A stretch of DNA of 64,000 bases from Chryseobacterium indologenes (GCA_016025055.1 CP065590.1:3348001-3412000), one strand, 5' to 3'. Positions 1 to 9,998 are shown, counted from the first letter of the stretch. The notes: generated by a model from the sequence alone, not told the origin. Translations and numbers: made by a program.

Positions 1-1
1 T

Positions 2-265
2 GATTATAAAGCCTTTATCAAAGGTTTTAAAGATAACAAGTCTGAAGAAAAATTTGACAATATTACAATTATTGAAGATGGGGCTATAGCTTCTGCCAAT
101 TTCGATTACAGTTTTTGGTATAACAGTACAATGGAAAACTGGGGAAAAGAAATCTGGACGTTGATGAAAATCAACGGAGTCTGGAAGATTACCTCCGTCA
201 CTTTTTCCATGGATCTGGAGAAGTACTTTCCGCAACCCTCTTTAAACGAAAGAACAAAAAAATAA
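2..265 (+). CDS. NTF2/SnoaL-fold protein, C-terminal part (cut by window start)
   Basis: Open frame from the first bases to TAA at 263-265, so only the last 87 residues are visible. The visible part has alternating beta-strand segments ending in ...KINGVWKITSV, the usual last two strands of the NTF2-like/DUF4440 fold ("MKINGVWKI" resembles the W-K-I signature of that family). It resembles the end of the protein at 32203-32720 in this window. It has no catalytic residues that I can identify, and the N-terminus, signal peptide and start lie outside. It ends 4 bases before the RsmI-like methylase gene, so the two are probably co-transcribed. The family assignment is from fold-like pattern only. 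Confidence 0.6.
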   Translation, partial: DYKAFIKGFKDNKSEEKFDNITIIEDGAIASANFDYSFWYNSTMENWGKEIWTLMKINGVWKITSVTFSMDLEKYFPQPSLNERTKK

Positions 266-269
266 AACA

Positions 270-968
270 ATGCTTTTTTTACTCCCTGCTTATTTATCAG
301 AAAACACTTCTATCACTCATTTTGCTCCTGTAATACAAGAGTATATCATGCAAACCGATTACTTCTTTGTGGAAAATGAAAAAACAGCCAGAAAGGTCGT
401 TAAGTTCTTTGCTCCGGAAAAAAAACAGGCGGATTTGAAGCTGTTCTTACTGGATAAATATACTGAAAACAACGATATCAAAGAGGCTCAGGAGCTGATG
501 CTGAAAGGGCAGGACTTCGGACTATTATCAGAAGCAGGATTACCTTGTATCGCAGATCCGGGCAATCTGATGGTAAAATGGTGTCACGAGAAAAACATCC
601 GGGTAATTCCTATTTCAGGGCCTTCCTCTATAATCCTGGCTTTGATTTCCAGTGGCTTCAACGGTCAGGAATTTACCTTCCATGGATATCTTCCGATTGA
701 TAAAGGAGAAAAAAAGAAGCAGATTCTTCATTTGGAAAGCTTAGTTCAGAAAACAGGATACTCACAGATTTTTATGGAAACTCCTTACCGGAATAATGCG
801 CTTTTTGATGATCTTTGTAAGTTTTTATCACCCAATACAAAGCTCTGTATCGCTGCGAATATTAATGATCCGGAACATGAATTTATCAAAACAAAAACGA
901 TCAAAGAATGGCAGAAACAAAAGCCTGAACTACATAAAATCCCTGCTGTTTTTGTGCTTGGAAAATAA
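270..968 (+). CDS. SAM-dependent methyltransferase, tetrapyrrole-methylase (RsmI-like) family
   Basis: A 232-residue protein of the tetrapyrrole-methylase superfamily. The RsmI hallmark region is recognisable around residues 87-120: LLSEAGLPCIADPG (equivalent of the D-A-G-x-P-x-I-S-D-P-G loop that binds SAM), then VIPISGPSSIILALISSG. RsmI itself 2'-O-methylates C1402 of 16S rRNA and is about 280 residues. This protein is shorter at the N-terminus (it lacks the usual first LYVVATPIGN strand and starts LFLLPAYLSEN) and has Glu for Asp in the loop. It is a common second RsmI-type paralogue in Bacteroidota whose substrate is not known to me. It follows the preceding gene by 4 bases and ends at a strong terminator. 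Confidence 0.85.
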   Translation: MLFLLPAYLSENTSITHFAPVIQEYIMQTDYFFVENEKTARKVVKFFAPEKKQADLKLFLLDKYTENNDIKEAQELMLKGQDFGLLSEAGLPCIADPGNLMVKWCHEKNIRVIPISGPSSIILALISSGFNGQEFTFHGYLPIDKGEKKKQILHLESLVQKTGYSQIFMETPYRNNALFDDLCKFLSPNTKLCIAANINDPEHEFIKTKTIKEWQKQKPELHKIPAVFVLGK

Positions 969-971
969 ACT

Positions 972-1016
972 AAACTCCCGTAGATCTGATACCTTCAGAG
1001 TACGGGAGTTTTTTTA
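972..1016 (+). terminator. Intrinsic terminator after the RsmI-like gene
   Basis: An 11-bp perfect stem (972-982 pairs with 1001-1011; core aaactcccgta/tacgggagttt) is followed by a run of T at 1009-1015. The same ACTCCCG/CGGGAGT arm is reused in the terminator at 52021-52045. Confidence 0.9.
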
Positions 1017-1335
1017 TTCCTAAACAGGAGTTTTTAACTCAATCTTATAATATTTCCATATTTGGTGATAAATGTTCAGCAATTTTACGTATTTTTATCT
1101 GACAGAATATTAAAATAGTTAAGCATAAAATATTATGAATTATAGATTTTATTATTTATTTAAGATATTAACTTATTTATTTTAATCTATTTAATTTTAA
1201 TTGAATAATTTATAATTTTAATTGTTTTAGTGAATCTGGATGAGAATATTTTGCATCAATGAGTAAGGATTGCATGGTTGCAACATTCATTTTGTATACA
1301 GTTGATCCCATATGAGAAACACCAAATATTTAAAT
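1017..1335. other. Intergenic, extremely AT-rich
   Basis: About 320 bases without a gene. The stretch 1110-1230 is nearly all A and T. No full TTTG/TAnnTTTG promoter was found. The region presumably carries the promoter of the LPMO gene. Confidence 0.5.
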
Positions 1336-3139
1336 ATGATTACACGTAAAATTTTTTTTCCGGTATTGCTGTTTTTGGCAATGCTGCTCCCTTCTTTAAG
1401 TCATGTCTCTGCACATGGATATAATGAGTCCTGCCTCCAGAGGATATCAGGGAAGTCTCGATAGGGCCACATTAGGCTATTCTACTGCCTTTGGAATATA
1501 CGGCTCGGTCATTAATGAGCCTGGTTTTCTTGAAGCTCCGAAAGGCTTTCCCGCAATGGGGCCGGCAGACGGAAAGATAGCGTCTGCTAACGGAAGTATA
1601 GGAGGAGATACTACGCTTGATATTCAGACTGCTGACCGTTGGAAGAAAACCAATATTACCACCGGGGTGAATTCCTTTATCTGGAAGTATCTGGCTTATC
1701 ATGCGACCACAAAATGGCATTATTATATGACAAAACAAGGTTGGGATCCCAATAAACCCCTTAGCCGGCAGGATCTTGAGCTTATTGGTACGGTAGGGCA
1801 TAATGGTACGCCACCACAGGATAATGTTTCTCACCAGATTACAATTCCTTCCAACCGTACAGGGTACCATGTTATCTTGGCAGTTTGGGATGTAGCAGAT
1901 ACGACCAATGCATTTTATAATGTCATTGATGTTAATGTAACATCAGGAACGGGAGTTTCTACTCCGCCGGCTACCCCTGCAGGATTAACGCAGGTGGGAG
2001 TAACCAGTTCTTCAGCTAAAATAAGCTGGACTCCACAGTCAGATGCAGTAGCCTATACTGTTTTTCGAAACGGACAAAACATTCAGCAGGTCAATACAGC
2101 TTTATTTGAGGATGCCGGTCTAACGGTTAATACGGTGTATACCTACGAAATACAGGCGAAAGGTCCTTCCGGCCTGACTTCAGGAAAAAGTGCACCACTC
2201 AGCGTAAAAACAAATAGTGAAAGCAGTCCTGAAAAGCCTACACAGCCTTCCAATCTTCATTCAATGGGGGTTACTGAAAATTCTGCTTCACTGATGTGGA
2301 CTGCATCAATCCACTCGCAGGGCATTAAAAACTATGATGTCTTTGAAAATGGTGTCAAAGTTGGTGAAACAGGACAGACCAGCTTTTTACGGACGGGTCT
2401 GGTGCAGGATACAGAATATCGTTATACAGTAAGATCTGTTGCCATGAATGGTCAGGTCTCCGAGATGAGCAATGAATTAAAAATCAGAACTAAAAAGACA
2501 ATACCGGGTAATGGTCAAACCTATTGTAGTGCAGAACAGTATAATATAGCCAATGCATATCCTACAGCCGGGGTAAAAGTCTTCTATGCCTGTAAAATCT
2601 GGAAAAACAAATGGTATGCAAATCCGGGAGAACAGCCGGGAACCAATATGGTATGGGAGGAAGTGAGTGCATGTACCGAAGGTCCCGGTTGTGCATCAAG
2701 CGGTCCGGCTACTTATTGTGGTGCTCAGGATTATAATCCTCTGAAAACTTATCCGACAGCGGGAGCTAAGGTTTTCCATGCCTGTAAAATCTGGGAAAAC
2801 AAATGGTACGTTAATCCGGGAGAAGTTCCGGGAAGCAATCCGGTATGGAAAGTTGTAAGTGACTGCTCTGAAGGTAAACCTTGTAAAATATCAGATCTTA
2901 TCTATAAAGAAAATGATCTTTCAGTGATTGTATCCGATTATGTGATCAGTTTTGCACCTGAAAGTTACTATTCTAAAATAAACCGGGTAGATATCATTAC
3001 TCCTCAGGGACTGCAGGTCATGACTTTTATGAATCCTGAAAAGAATAATATGAATGTCGGCCACCTTCCATCCGGAATCTATTTTGTGAAAATCCTTTAC
3101 AAGGATCGTAAAAGTATCACGAAAACCATCAGGAAGTAA
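1336..3139 (+). CDS. AA10 lytic polysaccharide monooxygenase with FnIII, chitin-binding and T9SS sorting domains (frameshifted)
   Basis: A secreted copper enzyme that oxidatively cleaves chitin or cellulose. A signal peptide starts at ATG 1336 (26 residues ending S-H-V-S-A). The mature protein should begin H-G-Y-I-M-S-P-A-S-R, where His1 is the N-terminal copper ligand. As written, two bases (one TA unit of ggaTATAatg, about 1420-1424) are missing, so the frame starting at 1336 stops at 1462 and the rest is read in another frame. The catalytic domain matches CBP21: second copper His in YHATTKW, axial Phe in NAFYNVIDVNV. It is followed by two fibronectin III domains (about 1960-2220 and 2230-2500), two CBM5/12-like repeats with Cys and K-W-Y (2517-2680 and 2710-2880) and a C-terminal T9SS type A sorting domain ending IRK. 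Repaired length is about 601 residues. The lesion may be a sequencing error. Confidence 0.88.
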
Positions 3140-3343
3140 TAAAGGGTATAAAAAATAAAAAAACCGTCTCTGTAGACTTTTTTTTTGTTACCGGGTTGAA
3201 TGTGACATGAATTTAAAATTTTCCCTTTATCAAGTTATCTTCAGTTATTTACTTTTAAAAATTTAACAGCACTTAACAAGACTATTGCATTATTCTTGTT
3301 TACAACATTTTACTGAAACATGATAAATTGTTGATAATGCAGT

Positions 3344-3377
3344 AAAAGTCCGGGCATCGAAGATGCCCGGACTTTTT
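3344..3377. terminator. Bidirectional terminator
   Basis: Perfect 15-bp stem (3344-3358 with 3362-3376) around a GAA loop, flanked by A and T runs. It lies between the LPMO gene and the oppositely oriented DUF4349 gene, so it can end both. Confidence 0.88.
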
Positions 3378-3406
3378 ATATGATAATATCTGAAGCTTAC
3401 AGAATT

Positions 3407-4273
3407 TTACTTTCTCTTTGTCTTTCTGTTTTTCCATTTTTTCCACAGAAAAACCACAATCGGGATCAGTAAAAAGAATGGCCACAAGGAAATAATTCCC
3501 AGCATAAAACCCACAAAACTATTCCAGCCTTCGGTTACAGAATCTACAAAACGGCTTCCAAAGCCTATTGTAGAGGTGGCTGAACTTCTTACTTTTTCTT
3601 TGTAAAGGTTTACTTTCAGGGTGCTGTAATATACCCGGTCATCGATAAATCGTAATCTGCCTTCAGCTCCATCAATTTCATCTTCCAGCCCACGGATCTT
3701 TTCCTGAATTTCCAGCATATCCTTTGTCGTGGCAGCACTTTTCAACAGATCACGATACTTTTCAAGATAGAGTTTTTTATTAGCTAATTTGATAGAAATA
3801 TCGGTGTATTCTTCAGTAACATCGTCAGAAGAAATACTTTTTGAGAGAACAGAACCTATTCCATCAGCAAATGAATTGATGATTGCATCAAAGTTTTTAT
3901 GCGGTACACGTATGGTGAGGTTGAGATTTTCATCAAGGTCTGAGTTCTGAAATTCTTCCTTTTGAATATAAGCATTGTTCTTTTTTACAATTTCATTTAC
4001 CTGAGCCTGAGCTTTCTTAATCTCACCAACCTGAATCCTCATATTTCCGTTTTTAATGATTTTTCTGGATAGGGTATCTGTTGTTTTAACCTCAGGAGAA
4101 GAGCCTGTAGTCTTAGCATCCGGAAGAAGTTTTTCGGAAATAGATGAAGGAAGCGGCGGAGCTTCTTCAGTTACCATTTCTGCAAGGTCAGCATTAGCGG
4201 ATCGTGTTTCAATACCGGATTTACTACAATTGATAAAGGCTAAAAAAAGTAAAGGCAAAAATAATGTTCTCAT
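3407..4273 (-). CDS. DUF4349-family membrane lipoprotein
   Basis: A 288-residue protein. A lipoprotein signal (FLAFINC at residues 10-16) is followed by a Ser/Thr/Pro-rich linker, then the DUF4349 domain starting at SRKIIKNGNMRIQV (about residue 69). The domain contains a predicted coiled coil (about 160-205, KLYLEKYRDLL...EIQEKIRGLEDEI). A C-terminal transmembrane helix (FMLGIISLWPFFLLIPIVVFLW) and a basic tail follow. The family is widespread in Bacteroidota and Actinobacteria and has no established biochemical role. It is monocistronic and bounded by the bidirectional terminator at 3344-3377. Confidence 0.88.
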   Translation of the reverse strand: MRTLFLPLLFLAFINCSKSGIETRSANADLAEMVTEEAPPLPSSISEKLLPDAKTTGSSPEVKTTDTLSRKIIKNGNMRIQVGEIKKAQAQVNEIVKKNNAYIQKEEFQNSDLDENLNLTIRVPHKNFDAIINSFADGIGSVLSKSISSDDVTEEYTDISIKLANKKLYLEKYRDLLKSAATTKDMLEIQEKIRGLEDEIDGAEGRLRFIDDRVYYSTLKVNLYKEKVRSSATSTIGFGSRFVDSVTEGWNSFVGFMLGIISLWPFFLLIPIVVFLWKKWKNRKTKRK

Positions 4274-4347
4274 GAAATGTTAGTTTTTTCATGATGAGGT
4301 ATCAAAAATCATGCTTAGAAGCATAAAAAGTCTGAAAACTTAAAAAA

Positions 4348-4821
4348 CTAATATTTTACACCGGTTTTTTTAAGGATGTAAGTTAAAAGCCAGATAGGGC
4401 CTACCAGAACGAACTGTACATCTTTCACTAAGGTTGGCTTTTTGCCTTCTATTTTGTGGCCGATAAGCTGGAAGATCCAGGTCACCACAAAAACAGCAAG
4501 ATAAAGAATCCACGATTGCTTTCCCATAGTAATATTAACCTGATAAATAAAATGTTCCATAAGGACCATTATGGCGATCATAACAACTCCGATTAACAAA
4601 GAAAGTCTAACATAAAATAGGGTAATAAGAACCATACTGATCAGACTCACCATGCTGATGCATCCAAAATAGGAATTGCAGAAATGCGGTGCGGGAATAA
4701 GCGATACAAAGCCTAAAATAGTCCAGAAGATCAGAGGAACACAGATCCAGTGAATACATTTGTTAATTGCATTTCTATGGCTCTTACTATATTCTGCAAA
4801 TAATAAATCAACCTTTCTCAT
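4348..4821 (-). CDS. Mpo1-like (DUF962) membrane protein
   Basis: A 157-residue integral membrane protein with four predicted helices. The N-terminal motif LLFAEYSKSHRNAINKCIHWICVPLIFW is the DUF962/YGL010w signature (H-x-x-x-N...IHxxxVP). In yeast, Mpo1 is an Fe(II)-dependent dioxygenase that alpha-oxidises 2-hydroxy fatty acids. The conserved His residues near the start (H16, H24) and in the later helices (e.g. H in IGHKIEG) support the same fold. A role in lipid alpha-oxidation here is inference from the family. It is transcribed divergently from the AraC-type regulator, with 73 bases between the genes. Confidence 0.85.
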   Translation of the reverse strand: MRKVDLLFAEYSKSHRNAINKCIHWICVPLIFWTILGFVSLIPAPHFCNSYFGCISMVSLISMVLITLFYVRLSLLIGVVMIAIMVLMEHFIYQVNITMGKQSWILYLAVFVVTWIFQLIGHKIEGKKPTLVKDVQFVLVGPIWLLTYILKKTGVKY

Positions 4822-4858
4822 ACTCGTAGGAATTTGATAAATGCTAAAATAATAAAAT

Positions 4859-4890
4859 TTTGCAATCAGTGATAAGAATGCTTATTTTTG
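4859..4890 (+). promoter_or_regulatory. Promoter of the AraC-type gene (leaderless)
   Basis: TTTG at 4859-4862, 20-base spacer, TATTTTTG at 4883-4890: the full Bacteroidota -33/-7 consensus. The -7 box ends only four bases before the ATG at 4895, so transcription should start at or beside the start codon. Confidence 0.8.
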
Positions 4891-4894
4891 TGAC

Positions 4895-5740
4895 ATGTCT
4901 GCCTTAGAAAAGTTCGGAGTTGAAATCTTTACACAGCGTAATATTTTTGAAAGAATTGCGGTGGATAAGCCATTCAGGCCGGATAATCCATCTTTTATTT
5001 TCATTAAATCAGGGACAATAAAACTCAGACAACATTTCAGCGACCTTGAAGTTTCTGCCAATATGTTTATGGTAACCGATCCCCAGACGATCTACGAAGT
5101 AGTGTCTGTAAGTGATGATTTTCAATCCCGGATGGTTTCTTATAAAAGAGAATTTATATCGGCATTATCTTTAAAATTTAACAGACTAATCACCTACCGC
5201 TATTTCAGGCAACAAATGAATAAAGGGGTTCCTTTTCCCGAAGATGAAATGGAAGTGGTCTGGAAAAGTGTCAACTTCCTCAAATATATCCTGGATTCGG
5301 AAACTGAAATGCTCTATAAAAAAGAAATGGTAGAACACCTTTTTTCCGTCTTCTGCTACCAGATGGCCGGCATTATTTCAAAAGAAGATAACAATTCTAT
5401 GAATCAGATGTCGCGTCAGGAAGAAATTGTTTTTGTTTTTCTTACCAATGTTGCAGAACATCATCTTAAGGAGAGAACAGTGGAGTTTTATGCCGAACGG
5501 CAGTCTATTACAACCAGACATCTTTCAAGTGTGGTGAAATCCATTACAGGAAAGTCGGCGAGTCAGATTATTGCTTTAATCGTGATCAATGAAGCGAAGG
5601 TGCTTTTAAACTCGTCAACTAAACCGGTATCGGAGATTTCATCTATCCTCGGATTTAGTGATCAATACTCGTTTTCTCACTTCTTTAAAAAACATCTTAA
5701 CGTGAGTCCCTCACAGTACAGAAATCAGTTCGAAAACTAA
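4895..5740 (+). CDS. AraC-family transcriptional regulator
   Basis: A 281-residue regulator. The N-terminal half (about 1-130) is a cupin-like sensing domain without recognisable ligand residues. The C-terminal AraC HTH pair spans about 190-280: the first helix-turn-helix near FYAERQSITTRHLSSVVKSITG, the second near VSEISSILGFSDQYSFSHFFKKHLNVSPSQYR, which is the classical AraC signature. The gene lies 89 bases upstream of and in the same direction as the tolC-hlyD-MFS genes, which have their own promoter, so it is the obvious candidate regulator of that efflux operon. Its promoter box abuts the ATG, predicting a leaderless mRNA. Confidence 0.92.
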   Translation: MSALEKFGVEIFTQRNIFERIAVDKPFRPDNPSFIFIKSGTIKLRQHFSDLEVSANMFMVTDPQTIYEVVSVSDDFQSRMVSYKREFISALSLKFNRLITYRYFRQQMNKGVPFPEDEMEVVWKSVNFLKYILDSETEMLYKKEMVEHLFSVFCYQMAGIISKEDNNSMNQMSRQEEIVFVFLTNVAEHHLKERTVEFYAERQSITTRHLSSVVKSITGKSASQIIALIVINEAKVLLNSSTKPVSEISSILGFSDQYSFSHFFKKHLNVSPSQYRNQFEN

Positions 5741-5778
5741 AATCTTACATTTGAACATCTTTTTCCAAAAATCAAACA

Positions 5779-5809
5779 TTTGATTGATTTTGTTATTGAC
5801 CTAACTTTG
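5779..5809 (+). promoter_or_regulatory. Promoter of the efflux operon
   Basis: TTTG at 5779-5782, 19-base spacer, TAACTTTG at 5802-5809, upstream of the ATG at 5830. The spacer contains the near-palindrome atttgattgatttt, a possible AraC-family contact site (inference). Confidence 0.8.
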
Positions 5810-5829
5810 CATCTGTAAAACAAGGTAAA

Positions 5830-7140
5830 ATGACACAGAAAATAAAAACAGCACTATCTGTATTGATAGCAGCTTTTCCTGCGCTGTTTTTTTCACAACA
5901 GATTAAACAGATGACCGCAGCTGAGATTGCCGAACTGGCAGTTCAGAATCATCAGCAGCTGAAAGTTTCAGCTCAGAACATAGATATTGCGCACCAGAAT
6001 ATTAACGTTGCAAAACTTCAAAAACTTCCTACCATTACGGCCTCTACAAGTCAGTTTTATTTAGGGGACGCAGTAGCCATCGATAAAGATTTTTCAAATT
6101 CTACAAAGATTCCGATGCCTCACTATGGAAGCTCTTATGCTGTGCAGGCAACACAGCTGATTTTTAAAGGAGGATTGGTTAACAAATCTATCGAAATGGC
6201 AGGACTTCGCGAGCAACTTTCCGAACTGGATCTGGAGAAAAATAAACAGGATGTAAAATTCCTTGTGATTTCAAATTATCTGGATGTCTATAAAGTAATA
6301 AACCAGCAGGAAGTTTTTCAGAATAATAAAAAACTTGCTCAGGAACGTCTTAAGAATATTCAGAAATTTTATCAGCAAGGAATGGTAACCAGAAATGAAG
6401 TGATTCGTGGTGAACTGGCTATTAAAAATCTGGACCAGGGAATTCTGACGCTGACAAATAATAAAAAAATCCTTAATTATAATTTAAGCCTTGCTCTGGG
6501 ACTTCCCTCTGATACAGAAATCGTTCCTACTGAAAATTTAGAAAACAAAGAATCCGGAATCGGAATGGATTATTACATGAATATGGCTCATGATAGCAAT
6601 CCCGCATTAAAATCTGCAAGAAAAAACATCGATATTGCTGATAAGAATATTGAAATTATCAAAACAGATAATATGCCTACAGTAGCAGGTTTTGGAGGAT
6701 ATACCTTACAAAGACCTATTACGACAAGAAATCCTGTTCTGGATATGTATTCAGGAGGATGGCAGACCGGTGTGTCTTTGAGTTACAATATCGATACGCT
6801 CTTTAAGACCAAAGAAAAGGTTAAGCTCGGTGAGTTACAAAAGAATCAGGCAAGTGATGCCGTAACACTGGTACAGCAAAATGTAGATATGGCAGTGAAT
6901 GCAGCCTATACAAAATATCAGGAATCTATTCAGCAGGCAGATATTCTCAATGATTCCAAAAGACTGGCAGAAGAAAACTACAAAATTACGGAAGCCAAAT
7001 ACTTGAACCAGCTGGCTGTGCAGGCAGAAATGATTGATGCGCAAAACCAGAAATTGCAGGCAGAGCTGGATTATGCCAATGCGGAAATCAATGTTTTGTA
7101 CCAATATTATAATCTTTTGAAATCTACCGGAACTCTTTAA
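5830..7140 (+). CDS. TolC-family outer-membrane efflux protein
   Basis: A 436-residue outer-membrane channel subunit of a tripartite efflux system. A signal peptide (about residues 1-23, ending ALFFSQ) is followed by two long OEP repeats (about 30-215 and 245-430) rich in Asn, Gln and heptad-like Leu/Ala. The internal duplication QNIDIAHQNINVAK versus KNIDIADKNIEIIK is visible and marks the start of each repeat. First gene of the operon; followed after 25 bases by the HlyD-type adaptor and then the MFS pump, so it should form the exit duct for that pump. Confidence 0.93.
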   Translation: MTQKIKTALSVLIAAFPALFFSQQIKQMTAAEIAELAVQNHQQLKVSAQNIDIAHQNINVAKLQKLPTITASTSQFYLGDAVAIDKDFSNSTKIPMPHYGSSYAVQATQLIFKGGLVNKSIEMAGLREQLSELDLEKNKQDVKFLVISNYLDVYKVINQQEVFQNNKKLAQERLKNIQKFYQQGMVTRNEVIRGELAIKNLDQGILTLTNNKKILNYNLSLALGLPSDTEIVPTENLENKESGIGMDYYMNMAHDSNPALKSARKNIDIADKNIEIIKTDNMPTVAGFGGYTLQRPITTRNPVLDMYSGGWQTGVSLSYNIDTLFKTKEKVKLGELQKNQASDAVTLVQQNVDMAVNAAYTKYQESIQQADILNDSKRLAEENYKITEAKYLNQLAVQAEMIDAQNQKLQAELDYANAEINVLYQYYNLLKSTGTL

Positions 7141-7165
7141 TTTTTTAAAACTGAAAATCAACACA

Positions 7166-8277
7166 ATGGAAAACAAGGAACAAACTACTCAAAATACAAC
7201 TCCAACTCCGGCAAGACCAAGTGGAGACGGCAAAAAAAAGCAAAACAAAAAAAATAAGATCAGAGCGATCATTTCAAATGTTATCGTTTTTCTGGTGATC
7301 GGTTTCGGTCTGTTCTGGTTAATAAGGGAATATTTCCACATCGGGAATAAGACCTATACAGAAGCAGCACAGGTGGAAGAATTTATCAACCCGATCAATA
7401 CCAGAGTTTCCGCTTATATTAAAGATATCAGGTTTATTGAGCACCAGAAGGTTAAAAAAGGTGATACTCTGGTAATCCTTGATAACCGTGAAATTCTTAC
7501 CCAGTTAGGGCAGGCGGAAGCGGCGTACCAAAATGCAATGGCCCAGAAAACAGCGACAAGCTCTTCCGTCAATACGGTTTCCAACAATATCAATGTCATG
7601 GAATCTAATATTGCCGGAGCAAAAGCCAGACTATGGAATGCAGAACAAAACTTAAACCGGTATAAAAATTTATTGGCTGCGGAAGCTGTGACCAGACAAC
7701 AATATGATCAGGTGAAAACCGAATATGATGCTCAGAAAGCCGCTTATGAAACGTTGGTAAATCAAAAGCAATCTGCCAGCCTTTCTACGACTGAGGTAAA
7801 AAGTAAACTGGGAATCAATGATGCAGAGATTAAAAGGACAAAATCTGCTTTAGACATGGCAAGAATCAATTTGTCGTACACCGTGATTACTGCGCCTTAT
7901 GACGGAGTAATGGGCAGAAGAACCATTTCGGAAGGGCAGTTGATTCAACCGGGCCAACAGGTAGCTACCATCGTTCTTAACGGACAAAAGTGGGTGACAG
8001 CTAACTTTTTAGAAAGCCAGATGCCTAATATCAAAGTGGGGAGAAAATTACCATGACCGCCGATGCCTTAGGCGGACAAAAGTTTGAAGGAGTTGTCACA
8101 GCAATTTCTGCAGCTACAGGATCAAGATATTCCAGTGTACCGACAGATAACTCTACCGGAAACTTTATTAAAGTTCAGCAGAGGATTCCGGTAAGAATTG
8201 AATTTACAGGTTCCAATAAAAAGGAGAACCTTGATAAATTAAGTGCCGGGATGAATATGAACGTGAATATTAATTAA
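7166..8277 (+). CDS. HlyD/EmrA-type membrane-fusion adaptor (frameshifted at a G run)
   Basis: Periplasmic adaptor of an EmrAB-TolC-like pump. The basic N-terminus is followed by one transmembrane helix (about residues 33-55). Next come the first half of the lipoyl/barrel-sandwich domain (VSAYIKDIRFIEHQKVKKGDTLVIL), a coiled-coil hairpin (about 100-215) and the second half (ITAPYDGVMGRRTISEGQLIQPGQQ). As written the frame ends at 8056 after ...NIKVGRKLP. Adding one G to the GGGG at 8038-8041 gives ...NIKVGEKITMTADALGG and runs on to 8277, the expected beta-barrel end of the family, about 370 residues. The intact continuation means I treat this as one gene with a one-base sequence error or mutation. 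Confidence 0.88.
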
Positions 8278-8278
8278 G

Positions 8279-8385
8279 ACTAAAAGATATCAGAGGTCAG
8301 ATTTCAGACTTGATATGATGAATAAAGATTAAAGGCTGAATTGGTAAAGTCTGTTATCTGATATCTGTAATCTAGTATCTAGAAT
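8279..8385. repeat. Intergenic ATCAGA/TCTGAT repeat element
   Basis: Between the adaptor and pump genes. Contains agatatcagagg-tcagatttcag and, downstream, ctgttatctgatatctg: imperfect inverted copies of CAGAT/ATCTG words that can fold into a long weak hairpin. Same element family as at 36150-36225, 37219-37293 and 40925-40990. Confidence 0.6.
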
Positions 8386-9978
8386 ATGTACAACAAAGGA
8401 TTATATAACGACTGGGTACCAAAACCCGTACAGCTTTTGCTGATTGTGTTGCTGCTTGCAGTAGTAATGCCAATCGGTGGAGTCTACACAGGGAATATCA
8501 GTCATCTGGTGAGTGGTACAGGAGCGTTAACAGAATATTTTATGTGGGCCAATTATGCAACCACCATTGGGATGGGAGCGTGTATGCCTGTGGTTCTCAG
8601 AATCAAGATGAGATTTAAAGTCCGCGACAAAATGGTACTGTTGCTGGTGTCATTAGGGTTGTTAAGTTACATCAATGCCACCACTTTACAACCTATGATT
8701 TTCGTATCTACTTCTTTATTGATTGGGTTTATGAAAATGATGGTAACCATAGAATTGTTTTTACCGCTGATGGTTATGATCGGAAACCGTGGAATGTTTT
8801 ATGGATTGTTCTATACATTCGTTTTAGTGATGAACCAGGTGGCAGCGTATTATGCGGCAGACTTTTCCCTTCTCTACAACTGGCAGCAGTTCTATATTTT
8901 TACGGCCGTTTTATGTTTTATGTTAGCATTGATCCATTGGATTTTTATGCATAATAAGTATTTTGCCCTGAAAGTTCCGTTACATTATATCGATTGGTTA
9001 AGCATTCTACTTTTCATTTCCACCTTTATGTTTTCGGCGTATGTATATGCATTCGGACGACAACAGGATTGGTTGAATTCGCAGAAGATCATCAATGCAA
9101 GTATTGCGGCTTTTGTGAGTTTTGCATTGCTTTCGATTCGTCAGCTGACCTTGAAAAGACCCTATCTTTCGTTCAAAATTTTCTCTAAAAATAATGTACA
9201 GCACGGCTTATTTATGCTGTTTTGGCTGGGAATGTTCTTAGGAACGGCTTCCATTCAGAATACTTTTGCAGTAGGGGTGCTGGGGTATGATCAGGTGACC
9301 AATGCAAGATTAAGTTTACTGATGATCCCCGGAATTATTTTAGCGGGAGGTATTGCGGTGTTTTGGTTTTAAAAAGAGAAACCGCTGAAAATGTATATTT
9401 TTTCAGGTTTTTCAGCAATGGTAGGTTATGCCATCATCATGTACTTTTCAATGGTGCTGGAATTCAATTACGAAAACTGGTACCTGCCTATGTTTCTGAA
9501 AGGATATGGTATGTGTTCCTTATTTATTTCAGTCTGGTTTTATACGTTGGATAAATTGGAAATGGATGAAATGCTTGCTGCGATAGGACTGGTATTAGTC
9601 TGGAGAACCTTCCTGGCCGTAGGGATTTTCTCAACACTGTATTCATGGTTTCAGTACAGATTCCAGGTGAATGCAATAGGTGATCTGGCGGTTTATATGG
9701 ACGGAATGACTGTGACTCCACAGAATGTTGCTGCCAATATGAAGGCTATTCAGCTTAATGCCATTATTATAGCAACTAAAAAGATATTCGGATACATTAT
9801 TTTAGCCGGATTCGGGGTGCTGTTTTATGTGATCACTCACCATTTTGGGGCAAAACGTTTTCAGTATTTCAGATTTGTACGGGTTCTGGGTGGTAAATCC
9901 GTGATTGCCAGAAGAAGACTTCGGGAACGGAAAAAATTATTAGAAGAAATAAAAGACGCAGCAGGGCCTGCGATGTAA
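8386..9978 (+). CDS. MFS multidrug efflux pump, DHA2/EmrB-like, with an in-frame TAA
   Basis: A 530-codon reading frame for a 12-14 helix major facilitator permease. The first part (to 9369) has about ten membrane segments and ends ...GGIAVFWF. TAA at 9370-9372 (codon 329) then interrupts it. The same frame continues without shift as KEKPLKMYIFSGFSAMVGYAIIMYF to 9978, with a further three or so helices and a basic cytoplasmic tail. Changing T9370 to A gives ...FWFKKEKPLK, a natural loop, so a single substitution or a T4A5/T3A6 miscall explains it. With the TolC and HlyD proteins upstream it would form an EmrAB-TolC-type exporter. The substrate cannot be told from sequence. If the stop is real, the pump is truncated. 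Confidence 0.85.
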
Positions 9979-9998
9979 AGATACCTTGTTTTTTACTA

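Noticed and set aside
7166..8056. Truncated HlyD protein as a separate short adaptor
   Set aside because: The missing C-terminal barrel is encoded directly downstream, separated by a one-base shift in a G run.
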